This document shows positions 53,489 to 63,126 of a DNA stretch of 64,000 nucleotides, in pieces. Source of the stretch: Chitinophagaceae bacterium PMP191F. Its GTDB lineage: Bacteria; Bacteroidota; Bacteroidia; Chitinophagales; Chitinophagaceae. The notes below the pieces were generated by a model, which had not been told where the DNA came from, made no database searches, and worked only from the letters and a program-made list of their open reading frames with translations. The stretch covers positions 1-64,000 of the forward strand of contig LGYU01000012.1 of the NCBI GenBank assembly GCA_001302245.1, in the 5' to 3' direction. A program made the translations under genes and the position numbers. Position 1 is the first letter of the stretch. Each line of letters starts with the position of its first letter.

Positions 53489-53518
53489 AATACATCAGTT
53501 TCCGTTGCGGTAAGGGCA

Positions 53519-53526
53519 CAAATGTA
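53519..53526 (-). promoter_or_regulatory. -7 element upstream of the four-span protein gene
   Basis: On the minus strand TACATTTG (TAnnTTTG) lies 31 bases before the start codon. No TTG partner was identified. Confidence 0.45.
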
Positions 53527-53644
53527 CTATTCAGCCGCTAGAAAAGAATCATAGCTTTTTTATATAACAGGCAATAAGCGTGTTGTCCGCCGGAATGCCG
53601 ACGGACATTATGCAATTATTATCAATACGGCAAGAGGTAAAAAA

Positions 53645-54094
53645 CTAAGCTTCTACAGGCCTTTCTGCTTTTTTAGCAACACCATTACTATGTGCATTTA
53701 CAGGGCTTTCAGCCGCTGTAGACATGTGGCATTGTCCGTTAAAATTGGCAGAAGGTTCAATCTGAAGTTTACCGGCGTAAATGTTACCCTGTACATTGCT
53801 GCCCCCTTTCAGTTGCAGCAGTTCTTTCACTTTAATAGTACCTGTTGTTTTTCCCATAATATCCGCCTGCTGGCCGCTGATATCGCCTTCTACAACACCA
53901 TTGGCCCCAATAACTACTTTAGCGCTGCATTGAATATTGCCTTGTAAAGTTCCGTCGATGCGGATATCACCATTGCTGGTAAGATCGCCCTTCAGGGTAG
54001 TACCGGCTGCAATAATGCTGGCTCCGCCGGGTGTGGATGTTTTGGTTGCTGGAGTTTCAGTGAAATTCTCGGATTTGGATTTTTGATTGAACAT
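53645..54094 (-). CDS. Bactofilin (polymer-forming cytoskeletal protein)
   Basis: The 149-residue protein has a disordered N-terminus and a central right-handed beta-helix built of short repeats: ASIIAAGTTLKGDLTSNGDIRIDGTLQGNI, KVVIGANGVVEGDISGQ, QADIMGKTTGTIKV, LQLKGGSNVQGNIYAGKL (cited repeat by repeat; first repeat core GTTLKGDLTSNGDIRIDG). Bactofilins form membrane-associated filaments that localise cell-wall enzymes. I start at 54094 (MFNQKSKSEN), 10 bases after the preceding stop. A hairpin TGTCCGCCGG/CCGACGGACA lies downstream at 53582-53608. Confidence 0.93.
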   Translation of the reverse strand: MFNQKSKSENFTETPATKTSTPGGASIIAAGTTLKGDLTSNGDIRIDGTLQGNIQCSAKVVIGANGVVEGDISGQQADIMGKTTGTIKVKELLQLKGGSNVQGNIYAGKLQIEPSANFNGQCHMSTAAESPVNAHSNGVAKKAERPVEA

Positions 54095-54104
54095 AAATAT
54101 AGGT

Positions 54105-54500
54105 TTAATCTTCAATGTTTTCTGCTTTGGGAATATCGAGCATCGTCGTATCCAGCTTCACAGTTACATCGCCTTCCAATACACTTTTCACATTGTCCAG
54201 GTACTTATCTTTGTAACGCATCGCCTGCTCCAGCGAATCCGTACGTATCTTTAATTCACGTAACTCCTTGGTAGCATTCACATCACCATAACCGGGAATA
54301 TACATTCGCAGCGGGGTAAACACAATCAGTGCTACGGTAAGGCCCGTTAAAAGCACAAAAATTGTGCTAAGAACGATATAAACACTCAATCTCGACAACT
54401 TAAACGTCACTACCTCTTCGTAGGTATCATCATTCATCACCACCAAGCGGTAACGGTTCTGTAAACGTTTTAGTGTAGAGTTTGCATCAAATCGCGCCAT
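54105..54500 (-). CDS. Membrane-anchored coiled-coil protein, partner of bactofilin
   Basis: The 131-residue protein has a basic cytoplasmic N-terminus (MARFDANSTLKRLQNRYRLV), one transmembrane helix (about 40-63), and a periplasmic coiled coil (TKELRELKIRTDSLEQAMRYKDKYLDNVKSVL; heptads about 80-110). The N-terminal half (YRLVVMNDDTYEEV) resembles the N-terminus of M23 peptidases that accompany bactofilins, but here the protein ends before any peptidase domain. It may be a truncated or split version. The bactofilin gene follows within 10 bases. Confidence 0.7.
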   Translation of the reverse strand: MARFDANSTLKRLQNRYRLVVMNDDTYEEVVTFKLSRLSVYIVLSTIFVLLTGLTVALIVFTPLRMYIPGYGDVNATKELRELKIRTDSLEQAMRYKDKYLDNVKSVLEGDVTVKLDTTMLDIPKAENIED

Positions 54501-54632
54501 ACATAGTTTTTCAGGGATTTAAAGGTAGTAAGTTTCACCAGAAAACGGGCATGGCGCATCCACAAAAAAATAGCAGTATTTTTAAAATATTTTTCTTGAA
54601 AATCAGTTATTAAGCATTTAGTTTGTGCTCCC

Positions 54633-57600
54633 ATGCCAAAGGTTTTGACGAGGATAGTTTTGATGTTGTTTTTTTGTTACGCCTGGCTTCCGGACGTTTC
54701 CGGGCAGCCTTCGCTTTCTTTTGACCTGAAGAAGCCTAAAAAATACGAAGACCGCCTGCTCGGTTCTGAAAAAACGGCTACCAAAAAATTCACCATTCCC
54801 AGAAGGTTTGTCCAAAACGGTATTACCAAGTTCAACTGGCATTACAACGCCAATGTGAAACTGGAAGAAGTGATAGCCCGCGCCAAAGCCGCCTACAAAG
54901 ACGACTACTCTAAACTGATCAGTTTTTATAATTATAGTCTCGATTACACCTCTGCAAGTGAAAAAACAGAACTCGATTCCGTGATCTATAAGGCCAATGC
55001 AGGCATCCTGATACACGACCTGCGCAATAGCTGGATCGACAACCTGTACATGCTGATGGGCAAAGCCTATTATTTTAAGAAGGAACTCGATACAGCCTTT
55101 CTTACCTTTCAGTATATCAACTATGCTTTCTCTCCCAAAGAAAAAGATGGTTATGATATTCCCATCGGCAGTAATGCCAATGCTGCAGAAGGTGGTAATG
55201 CTTTTACCATTTCTACTAAAGAAAACCGAAACGTGTTCCAGCGGGCATGGTCAAGAGCCCCTAGCCGTAATGAATCTTTCATCTGGCAAACACGCACGTA
55301 CATAGCGCACGACCAGTTGTCAGACGCTGCCGGCTTAATTGAGATACTGAAACATGACCCGCAATTTCCTGACAGGTTGAAAACTGACCTGAAAGAAATG
55401 CAGGCATGGTGGTTTTACAAGGAAAATATTTACGACAGTGCCGCCATTTATCTTGAAATGGCATTGCCCAATGCGCAAAACAAACAGGAAGAAGCCCGTT
55501 GGGAATACCTGATAGGACAACTGTATGAACGCGCAGGTAAAGTAACACTTGCTGAAGATTTTTACAATCGAGCCGCCGCTCATACCTACAACCCCGTACT
55601 GGAAGTATATGCACGTTTAAATGCCATCCGTCAGCATAAAGGAGATGACAAGATCATTCAGCAGAATATAGATGCGCTGGTAAAAATGGCGCGCAAGGAC
55701 CGTTACATTTCCTATCGCCAGATCATTTATTATACAGCCGCACAAATGGAACTGGAACGCAAAAATACAGAAGGTGCCAAAGCACTGCTGTTGCGTGCTA
55801 CCAGGATCAATACTATTTCCGGTGACGATAATAGTCAGAAATCGAAGTGCTTCCTGTTGCTGGCAGAACTGTTTTTCCGTGAAAGAAATTTCAGCGAATC
55901 CAAACGCTTTTATGACAGTGTAAATATTACAGAGATTGCACCGCCTGATATTCCGGCTATTGAAAAACGTAAGCTCTCTTTATCTGTTATTGTACAGCAA
56001 CAACAGATCATGTACCGGCAGGACAGCCTGCAACGCCTTGCTGCCATGCCTGAAGAAGAACGCGAGGCGTTCCTCCGTAAACTGGCGCGCCAGTTACGTA
56101 AACAACAAGGATTGAAAGAGGAAGAATTTTCCGGCAGTGCGGCATTACCCGGCAATAACGATAACCAGTCTGCTGACATGTTTGGTTCAAATGCCAAAGG
56201 TGAATGGTATTTTAATAACAACAGCCTCAAGGCAAAAGGATTTACCGAGTTTAAAAATAAATGGGGTACACGTCCCAATGTAGATAACTGGCGCAGATCT
56301 GCTGTTATGAGCCAGGTGAACAATGTACCGCAGGGCAATAACAATGTGCAGCAAACAGCTACAGCTACGGAGCCCGGCATCCAGGCAGGGATAAACAGCT
56401 ACGAAGGATTGCTGAAGAACATACCCCTTACACCGGCACAAAAAATACAATCAGACGATTCTATAGAAAATGCACAGCTTAGACTGGGTAAAGAACTGGT
56501 GGATGGCCTGGAAGACTATGAATTTGCCATTCCCACGCTGGAAGAATTTATCAGCAGGTTCCCATCCAGCAGCAAACAACCCGAAGCGTTGTTCTATTTA
56601 TATTACTGTTATCTTAAAACAGGTCGTACGGCAAAAGCCGATGCCACTGCCAACAACCTGAAACAACGTTTCCCGGGTTCTGAGTACGGCAAAAAAATAG
56701 CCGACCCAGGTGGAATGGATGCGCCGCAGAAAGATATGACGCGTCGATACGATAATATTTACAACCTGTTCATTGAAGGTAACTTCACTGAGGCACTGGC
56801 ACAGAAACATATTGCAGACAGTTTGTACGGTACCAACTACTGGACACCACAATTATTATATATCCAGTCTATTTATCACATCCGTCAGCAGGAAGATGGT
56901 GAAGCGAAAAAAGTATTGCAGAATATCATCCGTTTATACCCGAATGCGCCACTTGCCAATAAAGCAAAAACTTTACTGGATGTATTGAACCGTCGCAGGG
57001 AGATAGAAGATTACCTGACAAAACTGCAAATAGAACGTCCGAAAGAGGATACACTGGCCAAAATTGATGACTCACCGGCTCCCGTTGTGGTTAAACAACA
57101 GGCACCACCGCCTGTTGTAGCAAAAGACACCACACAACAGCAACAGAATGTTGTGAAGAATGAACCCAAACCATCGGCCATTAAACAACCGGTAGTTAAA
57201 AAAGATAGTACACAAAACGCACCGGCAGTAGCAACGCGCAAAGACAGCGTGCAGGCCGTAGCTCCGCCTGTAGTGAAGAAAGACAGTGTGAAAATGCAGC
57301 AACCTGTTGCAAAAGATACTACCACACTGCAACCACCTGTTGTAGTTAAAAAAGACAGTATACAGGCTAAGCCACCTGTAATACAAAAAGATACCACACA
57401 AAGCAAAGCTCCTGTAGTGGTTAAGAAAGATAGCGTACAAAGCAAACCGCCTGTGCTGAAAGATACTACTACACAGCAACCACCTGTTACCGTAGTACCT
57501 AAAGACACTACACAGGTGAAACCCACTATAACTCATAAGGATACCACCAAAGCAGCACCTGTTGTTGTTAAAAAAGACAGCATACAGGCCAAACCATTGC

Positions 57601-58007
57601 CACAGGGACCAGTCATTAATTCTGTATTTACCTACAATGCTGCAGCGCCGCAATATGTAGCAGTTGTGATGGATAAGGTAGATCCGGTATATGTAACAGA
57701 AGCCCGCAATGCGTTCAACCGCTATAACCGCGAAAATTATTCAGGTAAAGCCATTGAGATCAGCAATATTGCACTCACCGATGATATCAAGTTGGTTGTA
57801 ATGAACAATTTCGCCAATGCGGCTGAAGCAATTGCCTATATTGAAAAGGCAAAACAAACTGCAGCCACAGAAATTATTCCATGGCTACCGGCAGCTAAGT
57901 ACACATTTATCACCATCAGTGCACAGAACCTGGATCTGCTGAAAACCAATAAGGACGTGAAGGCATACAAGGATTTTCTGCAACAGGCATTTCCCGGTAA
58001 ATTTTAA
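54633..58007 (+). CDS. TPR protein, PorW/SprE-like component of the type IX secretion system
   Basis: The 1124-residue protein has a signal peptide (about 1-25). TPR-like helical repeats run to about residue 800, with FNWHYNANVKLEEVIARAKA near residue 66. A low-complexity linker of PPVVVKKDS-type repeats spans about 815-990. The C-terminal alpha/beta domain (YVAVVMDKVDPVYVTEARNAF...FITISAQNLDLL) resembles the end of SprE. PorW/SprE links the T9SS translocon to its motor ring. No lipobox cysteine is evident, unlike the lipoprotein form. It precedes PBP1A. Confidence 0.72.
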   Translation: MPKVLTRIVLMLFFCYAWLPDVSGQPSLSFDLKKPKKYEDRLLGSEKTATKKFTIPRRFVQNGITKFNWHYNANVKLEEVIARAKAAYKDDYSKLISFYNYSLDYTSASEKTELDSVIYKANAGILIHDLRNSWIDNLYMLMGKAYYFKKELDTAFLTFQYINYAFSPKEKDGYDIPIGSNANAAEGGNAFTISTKENRNVFQRAWSRAPSRNESFIWQTRTYIAHDQLSDAAGLIEILKHDPQFPDRLKTDLKEMQAWWFYKENIYDSAAIYLEMALPNAQNKQEEARWEYLIGQLYERAGKVTLAEDFYNRAAAHTYNPVLEVYARLNAIRQHKGDDKIIQQNIDALVKMARKDRYISYRQIIYYTAAQMELERKNTEGAKALLLRATRINTISGDDNSQKSKCFLLLAELFFRERNFSESKRFYDSVNITEIAPPDIPAIEKRKLSLSVIVQQQQIMYRQDSLQRLAAMPEEEREAFLRKLARQLRKQQGLKEEEFSGSAALPGNNDNQSADMFGSNAKGEWYFNNNSLKAKGFTEFKNKWGTRPNVDNWRRSAVMSQVNNVPQGNNNVQQTATATEPGIQAGINSYEGLLKNIPLTPAQKIQSDDSIENAQLRLGKELVDGLEDYEFAIPTLEEFISRFPSSSKQPEALFYLYYCYLKTGRTAKADATANNLKQRFPGSEYGKKIADPGGMDAPQKDMTRRYDNIYNLFIEGNFTEALAQKHIADSLYGTNYWTPQLLYIQSIYHIRQQEDGEAKKVLQNIIRLYPNAPLANKAKTLLDVLNRRREIEDYLTKLQIERPKEDTLAKIDDSPAPVVVKQQAPPPVVAKDTTQQQQNVVKNEPKPSAIKQPVVKKDSTQNAPAVATRKDSVQAVAPPVVKKDSVKMQQPVAKDTTTLQPPVVVKKDSIQAKPPVIQKDTTQSKAPVVVKKDSVQSKPPVLKDTTTQQPPVTVVPKDTTQVKPTITHKDTTKAAPVVVKKDSIQAKPLPQGPVINSVFTYNAAAPQYVAVVMDKVDPVYVTEARNAFNRYNRENYSGKAIEISNIALTDDIKLVVMNNFANAAEAIAYIEKAKQTAATEIIPWLPAAKYTFITISAQNLDLLKTNKDVKAYKDFLQQAFPGKF
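57072..57605. repeat. Degenerate coding tandem repeat in the PorW/SprE-like gene
   Basis: The DNA repeats units encoding xPPVVxKKDSxQxKPPV and KDTTxQ at 12 to 20 codon spacing, at least ten times. This makes a Pro/Lys/Asp/Thr linker and open frames on the opposite strand that are artefacts. Confidence 0.8.
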
Positions 58008-58176
58008 GTAAAAAGAATGCTTCAGTGCTTGTAAATGAGCCAACTACGTGGTTAATTTGAAAATTAAGAATACTTTTAGCCACCGTGGCTGTTTTGGCTA
58101 TTTTCGAGTACGATTTTTGTATAAATGCACCCGTACTGAGAAAACGACAACACATTAAAAAATAATCAACTACTAT

Positions 58177-60585
58177 ATGTCCCGTGTAGTTCGCATTTAC
58201 TGGAGAATATTTTTGGGCGGCGTACTGGCTTTTATACTCTTTATCACCCTCATTATGCTGGGTGTTTTTGGTAAAATGCCATCGCTGGCCGAACTGGAAA
58301 ACCCCTCACTGGTACTGGCTACAGAAGTATATGGTGATGACGGCACCCTGATGGGGAAATACTATACCGAAAAAGGCAACCGTAGTGTAGTTCAGTATAA
58401 AGATATTTCCAAATACATTGTAGATGGTTTGGTGGCCACAGAAGACAAACGTTTTTATGATCACTCCGGCATTGATGCCAAAGGCGTATTCCGCGCGTTT
58501 GCCTACTTCGGCAGACAGGGGGGAGCCAGTACCATTACACAGCAGCTGGCGCTGAATATGTTTGCTGAACGTTCATCCAACATTTTTGTGCGTGGTATCC
58601 AGAAGCTGAAAGAATGGATCATTGCCGTTCAACTGGAGCGCAATTTCACCAAACAGGAGATCATTGCATTGTACCTGAACACGGTTCCTTTCAGCGATAA
58701 CGTGTTTGGTATCCGCAATGCATCACGTACATTTTTTTCCAAAGAGCCTGACCGTCTTACAGTAGAAGAAGCTGCCGTACTGGTAGGTATGGTAAATGGT
58801 ACCGGACTATACAATCCACGCACCAAGTACAAAGCCTCGTTCGACAGAAGGAATCTGGTACTGGATCGTATGGCAGAAGGCAAATACATTTCTGATGCAC
58901 AGGCTGAATCTGCTAAAAAATTACCTATTCGCCTCAACTATAAAAAGACCGATGAGAACAATGGTATAGCACCGTACTTCCTCAGCGTGTTGCGCGACGA
59001 CATCAAAAAATGGTGTAAGGAGAACAAAAAGCAAGACGGTAGTAACTACGATATTTATGTAGATGGTCTTAAAGTATATACCACCATCAGTCCGCGTATG
59101 CAGCTATATGCAGAAGAAGCAGTAGCGCAGCACATGCCCGTATTGCAACGTGTATTGTCTGGCCAGCGCGATATTAAAAATGATGCAGTATGGAAGGGCC
59201 ACGAAAACGTAGTGGAAGCCGCTATGAAGGCCAGCGACAGGTGGAAAAAGATGAAAGATGATAATATCAGTGAGGCTGAGATCAAAAGATCTTTCAATGA
59301 AAAAACACCCATGAAAGTGTTTGCCTGGAATCCTAAACGGGAAAAAGATACAGTAATGACCCCGATGGATTCTATCAGGTACCACCATGAAATGATGCAG
59401 ACCGCATTTATGGTAATGGACCCTATGAACGGACAGGTAAAAGCATGGGTAGGCGGTATTGATTTTAAGAACTACAAATACGATCATGCCAACCTGAAAA
59501 CCAAACGTCAGGTAGGTTCATCTATCAAGCCTTTCCTATATGCACTGGCTGTAGAGGAATATGGTTTTACACCTGAAACCATGTGTGAAGACAAACAACA
59601 ATACTTCCCCGGATCTGGTTACGTACCAGCCAGGAACAGGGGCCATGATGGACAACGTACAATGGCCAACGCGCTGGCATGGTCTGTGAACGAAGTAGCT
59701 GCATACATCATTAAACAAACCACTCCGCAACGCTTTGCAGAGTTCTTACACCAGATCAATATTCCTACCAAGGTAGAACCCTATCCTTCAATCAGCTTAG
59801 GTTCATGCGATCTTTCACTGTATGAAATGATGTGGGGATATACCATGTTCCCATCAGGCGGATTCAGCAACAAACCGATCTATATTACACGTATTGAAGA
59901 TAAAGATGGAAATGTGCTGGCCCGTTTTGATACTGAACGCAAAGAAGCTATCAGCCAGGCCACAGCTTACACCATGAGCCGTATGATGCAGGGAGCTGTT
60001 GATTATGGTACTGCTGCCGGTTTACGTGGCAGACTGGGCGTAGCTGAAATGGGTGGCAAAACCGGTACTACCAACGACAACTCCGATGCGTGGTTCATGG
60101 GCTTTACCCCGCAATTGCTGGGTGGTGTGTGGATTGGTTGCGACGATCGTTTTATACGCCTGGAAGGAGGTTTGGGTTATGGCGGACAAGCCGCGCGTCC
60201 TATATGGGAAAGCTTTTTCCAGAAAGCACTGGCCGATAAAACCCTGGGGCTTGACAGACAGGCAAAATTTGTACAGCCCGAAAACATGAAGACCTCTTAC
60301 GATAATATTGATATGCTGGGGCAAACGATGCCTCCTCCTTCTGAAAATGAAAATGCTGCTACCAATGCCGCTGATGAATATTTAGGGAAACCGGATACAC
60401 AGAACATTCCTACAGATTCCAAACAGGCATTGGAAGAACAAAAGGTATTGAAAGAGGCAACTAACTCCAAAAACCAGGTTCCGTCAGATAAAAAGGAACC
60501 GGCTAAAAACGACCAGAACAATACAGAAGAGAAGAAAAAAAAAGGATTCTTTAAACGTCTCTTCGGCAAGAAAGACGGTAAATAA
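58177..60585 (+). CDS. Penicillin-binding protein 1A (bifunctional transglycosylase/transpeptidase)
   Basis: The 802-residue protein has one N-terminal transmembrane helix (about 8-32). The GT51 glycosyltransferase motif ATEDKRFYDHSG carries the catalytic Glu89, with GGASTITQQLALNMF after it. The transpeptidase has Ser448-x-x-Lys451 (SSIK), SVN and KTGTTNDNSDAW from Lys628. The C-terminal 90 residues are charged and end in a basic KKKKGFFKRLFGKKDGK tail that may bind membrane or partner proteins. It polymerises and crosslinks peptidoglycan. Confidence 0.96.
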   Translation: MSRVVRIYWRIFLGGVLAFILFITLIMLGVFGKMPSLAELENPSLVLATEVYGDDGTLMGKYYTEKGNRSVVQYKDISKYIVDGLVATEDKRFYDHSGIDAKGVFRAFAYFGRQGGASTITQQLALNMFAERSSNIFVRGIQKLKEWIIAVQLERNFTKQEIIALYLNTVPFSDNVFGIRNASRTFFSKEPDRLTVEEAAVLVGMVNGTGLYNPRTKYKASFDRRNLVLDRMAEGKYISDAQAESAKKLPIRLNYKKTDENNGIAPYFLSVLRDDIKKWCKENKKQDGSNYDIYVDGLKVYTTISPRMQLYAEEAVAQHMPVLQRVLSGQRDIKNDAVWKGHENVVEAAMKASDRWKKMKDDNISEAEIKRSFNEKTPMKVFAWNPKREKDTVMTPMDSIRYHHEMMQTAFMVMDPMNGQVKAWVGGIDFKNYKYDHANLKTKRQVGSSIKPFLYALAVEEYGFTPETMCEDKQQYFPGSGYVPARNRGHDGQRTMANALAWSVNEVAAYIIKQTTPQRFAEFLHQINIPTKVEPYPSISLGSCDLSLYEMMWGYTMFPSGGFSNKPIYITRIEDKDGNVLARFDTERKEAISQATAYTMSRMMQGAVDYGTAAGLRGRLGVAEMGGKTGTTNDNSDAWFMGFTPQLLGGVWIGCDDRFIRLEGGLGYGGQAARPIWESFFQKALADKTLGLDRQAKFVQPENMKTSYDNIDMLGQTMPPPSENENAATNAADEYLGKPDTQNIPTDSKQALEEQKVLKEATNSKNQVPSDKKEPAKNDQNNTEEKKKKGFFKRLFGKKDGK

Positions 60586-60595
60586 ATAACAGCAA

Positions 60596-60627
60596 AACGC
60601 TCCGCATAATGCGGAGCGTTTTTTTAT
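60596..60627 (+). terminator. Rho-independent terminator of PBP1A
   Basis: The stem AACGCTCCGC / GCGGAGCGTT (10 bp, loop ATAAT) is followed by TTTTTATT. It also borders the end of the convergent lipoprotein gene. Confidence 0.9.
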
Positions 60628-61262
60628 TCGGTATTGCGTTTTATATATTGAAAATTATCTCCTTTCAGTAGCGGGTGCCGCCCTATCAAACGATTATTCA
60701 TTATAGTCAGTTGAAACTGCTCAAAGAATACTTCTGCTATCCAGGGTTCCATACGAAATACAAAATAGTTCCGGTTCCGTGCTTCAGGAACAAATTCAGA
60801 ATACCTGTCGGGACATAACTGAAAAATGAGCGATATGGCTTCAACATCCTGCCCCGGAAAAATAATAATGCCATCTGCATCGGTAGTACCCTTCTGATTG
60901 CCGCTGCTTCCCTTCAGCAAACAGTCAACATACCTTAAGATGGCCGTATTATTGTCTTTGATAACAACAACTACAGAATCGCCGGGTATCCTTCTGCTTT
61001 CAATCAATGCAAAATCCAGAGTTGGCCTACGTTGGCTATTGAATTGTATGGTATTATTTTTCACACTCCATGTACCAGACCCGGACCGGTCGAGAGCGCC
61101 TTGTGAGAAGAAAAATTCAAAGGTGGAATCGGCATTCAGCCGGAAACCGGAAGCAGTTTCCATAACACCGGTAAGATAGTAATCACCCGTCATAGAAGTA
61201 GTCTGCACCTGCAAACTACACGATGTAAAAACAATAATACCCAGAGCAAACCTGTATAACAT
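60624..61262 (-). CDS. Putative lipoprotein, function unknown
   Basis: The 212-residue protein has a hydrophobic N-terminus ending in FTSC (Cys15), a lipobox-like site. The mature part has GDYYLTGVMETASGFRLNADSTFEFFFSQG followed by SGTWSVKNNTIQF (cited GFRLNADSTFEFFFSQG, SGTWSVKNNTI), a lipocalin-like strand pattern seen in small outer-membrane lipoproteins. No specific family recognised. Confidence 0.7.
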   Translation of the reverse strand: MLYRFALGIIVFTSCSLQVQTTSMTGDYYLTGVMETASGFRLNADSTFEFFFSQGALDRSGSGTWSVKNNTIQFNSQRRPTLDFALIESRRIPGDSVVVVIKDNNTAILRYVDCLLKGSSGNQKGTTDADGIIIFPGQDVEAISLIFQLCPDRYSEFVPEARNRNYFVFRMEPWIAEVFFEQFQLTIMNNRLIGRHPLLKGDNFQYIKRNTE

Positions 61263-61369
61263 AGGAAGAAGGTTTAAAGTATAGTACTAAAGGTTCTCAA
61301 ACAGGTACTCTCAAAAACTCAGCCGGCGTTACTACTATACCAACCTTCAGCTTTATTAAACCTATCCTT

Positions 61370-62461
61370 TTAATTACATCCCAGCAATTCGCACAGTTTG
61401 GCTTCCAGACCGGCACCATGCAGGTTCCTGGCAACAATTTTACCATTCGGGTCTACCAGGAAGTTCTGCGGAATACTTTCTATTTTATAGATACGGGCTA
61501 CGTTATTGTTCCAGTATTTCAGGTCACTGACCTGTGTCCAGCTTAAACCATCATCCTGGATCGCTTTTATCCAGGCATCACGGCTTTTGTCCAGTGAAAC
61601 ACCCAGTATAGCAAAGTTTTTATTTTTAAACTTATTGTATGCTGTTACTACATTGGGATTTTCCATACGGCATGGGCCACACCAGCTTGCCCAGAAATCA
61701 ACCAGTACATATTTACCACGAAATGAAGAAAGCGCCACTGCTTTACCCGTGGTATCGTTCTGTGTAAACTCAATAGCATCTGTGCCCACTGCACCTATTT
61801 TGGCATCGCCTAAACGTTGTGCCAGTATCTTTCCATAAAAGTTATGCTGCACAGCAGTATCCAGAGAATGAAATCTTCTGTCTGTAGCATTTACATCCTC
61901 TTCTATTTCACTGGTCACTACCAACGCAAAAGAAGCCACAGGTGATGTTTTTTTGTTGGCTACAAATTTATCCAGCGTGGCTTTTACCTTGTCAATCTGC
62001 TTCATATACGCCACTACCATGCTATCATCTTTCCTGATATTAGGATTACCGGACAAACGTTGGTTCATTTCGGTCAACTGCCTGAACAAAGGAGAAAAGG
62101 TATTCTGGAATTCCATGAAATCGCTGTTGATAGCAGATCCCTTTACATCCAGTTGCTGTACATTGTCAATACTTCCTTTTACGGTCATATTTTCATTGCC
62201 CATAAACAACACAGCCTTTTTCTGTCCGCCTGCAAAATTCAACTGGTGCAGGTTAGCCTCTTCAATGGTTCCTTTCAATACAAACGAACCATTCTGTACA
62301 GTACCGCTGGCAAGCGTATCAGTGGGATTGTTGACATCCGTTAATGATACTACTGATTTATCAGCAAGCCCTGTAATAGTTCCGTTGATCACAAATCCTT
62401 TCTTCTGTGCAGATGCAGTGAACGATGCACCCAGTAAACAAAACAACAAATACTTTTTCAT
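61370..62461 (-). CDS. TlpA-like thiol-disulfide protein with DUF4369 domain
   Basis: The 363-residue periplasmic protein has a signal peptide (about 1-19), an N-terminal DUF4369-type beta domain (about 20-115), a helical middle and a C-terminal thioredoxin fold with DFWASWCGPCRMENPN (Cys261, Cys264). The family in Bacteroidota is redox-active outside the cytoplasm; the partner proteins are unknown. It follows hisIE by 6 bases, so it is probably read from the histidine operon. Confidence 0.92.
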   Translation of the reverse strand: MKKYLLFCLLGASFTASAQKKGFVINGTITGLADKSVVSLTDVNNPTDTLASGTVQNGSFVLKGTIEEANLHQLNFAGGQKKAVLFMGNENMTVKGSIDNVQQLDVKGSAINSDFMEFQNTFSPLFRQLTEMNQRLSGNPNIRKDDSMVVAYMKQIDKVKATLDKFVANKKTSPVASFALVVTSEIEEDVNATDRRFHSLDTAVQHNFYGKILAQRLGDAKIGAVGTDAIEFTQNDTTGKAVALSSFRGKYVLVDFWASWCGPCRMENPNVVTAYNKFKNKNFAILGVSLDKSRDAWIKAIQDDGLSWTQVSDLKYWNNNVARIYKIESIPQNFLVDPNGKIVARNLHGAGLEAKLCELLGCN

Positions 62462-62467
62462 ACGTTT

Positions 62468-63064
62468 CTATTTTGCATGTCGCGCCTGTAAAACGCCTGC
62501 AATATCCCGTAAATTATGGCCTTTTGCGTTAAGTAAAACCAAATAATGGAATAACAGGTCAGCCGCTTCATTTATAAAGCGTTCATCGTCATTGTCTTTT
62601 GCCTCAATCACCACTTCCACAGCTTCTTCTCCCACTTTCTGCGCTATTTTGTTAATGCCCTTTTCAAACAATTGTTTTACATACGATTTTTCGTCGGTGC
62701 TTTTTTTACGCAACTCAATGATATCTTCCAGATAGTACAGAAAATCATCGTGGTGATTGCGTTCGCTCCAGCAGGTATCAGCCCCGGTATGACAGGTGGG
62801 TCCCAGTGGTTGTGCTTTTATCAGCACAGTATCATTGTCACAGTCTGACAAGATTTCTTTTACCAGCAGGTGATTACCGCTTTCCTCCCCTTTTGTCCAC
62901 AATCTTTTTTTACTGCGACTATAAAAGGTCACCCTACCTTCAGCCATTGTTTTTTGCAGGGCTTCTTCGTTCATAAAACCCAGCATCAGTACTTTATGTG
63001 TTTTAAAGTCCTGTACAATAGCCGGTGCCAGCCCGTCGGAATATTTTTTAAATTCAATCTTCAT
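62468..63064 (-). CDS. hisIE: Bifunctional phosphoribosyl-AMP cyclohydrolase / phosphoribosyl-ATP diphosphatase
   Basis: The 198-residue fused enzyme carries out the second and third steps of histidine synthesis. The HisI part (about 1-110) has LWTKGEESGNH, DCDNDT (metal ligands at 74-79) and zinc cysteines Cys91 and Cys98 (CHTGADTCW). The HisE part (about 110-198) has KVGEEAVEVVIEAK and FINEAADLLFHYLVLL. I start at 63064 (MKIEFKKYSDG). It is 62 bases after the small membrane protein gene. Confidence 0.96.
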   Translation of the reverse strand: MKIEFKKYSDGLAPAIVQDFKTHKVLMLGFMNEEALQKTMAEGRVTFYSRSKKRLWTKGEESGNHLLVKEILSDCDNDTVLIKAQPLGPTCHTGADTCWSERNHHDDFLYYLEDIIELRKKSTDEKSYVKQLFEKGINKIAQKVGEEAVEVVIEAKDNDDERFINEAADLLFHYLVLLNAKGHNLRDIAGVLQARHAK

Positions 63065-63126
63065 AGTGAATTGTGAATAGTCAATGTTCAAAAGGCAAAT
63101 AACCCAGGAAGTCAACAGATAGCTGC

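Noticed and set aside
57011-57653. Minus-strand open frames opposite the PorW/SprE linker
   Set aside because: They arise from the coding tandem repeat and have low-complexity Thr/Gly/Phe products.
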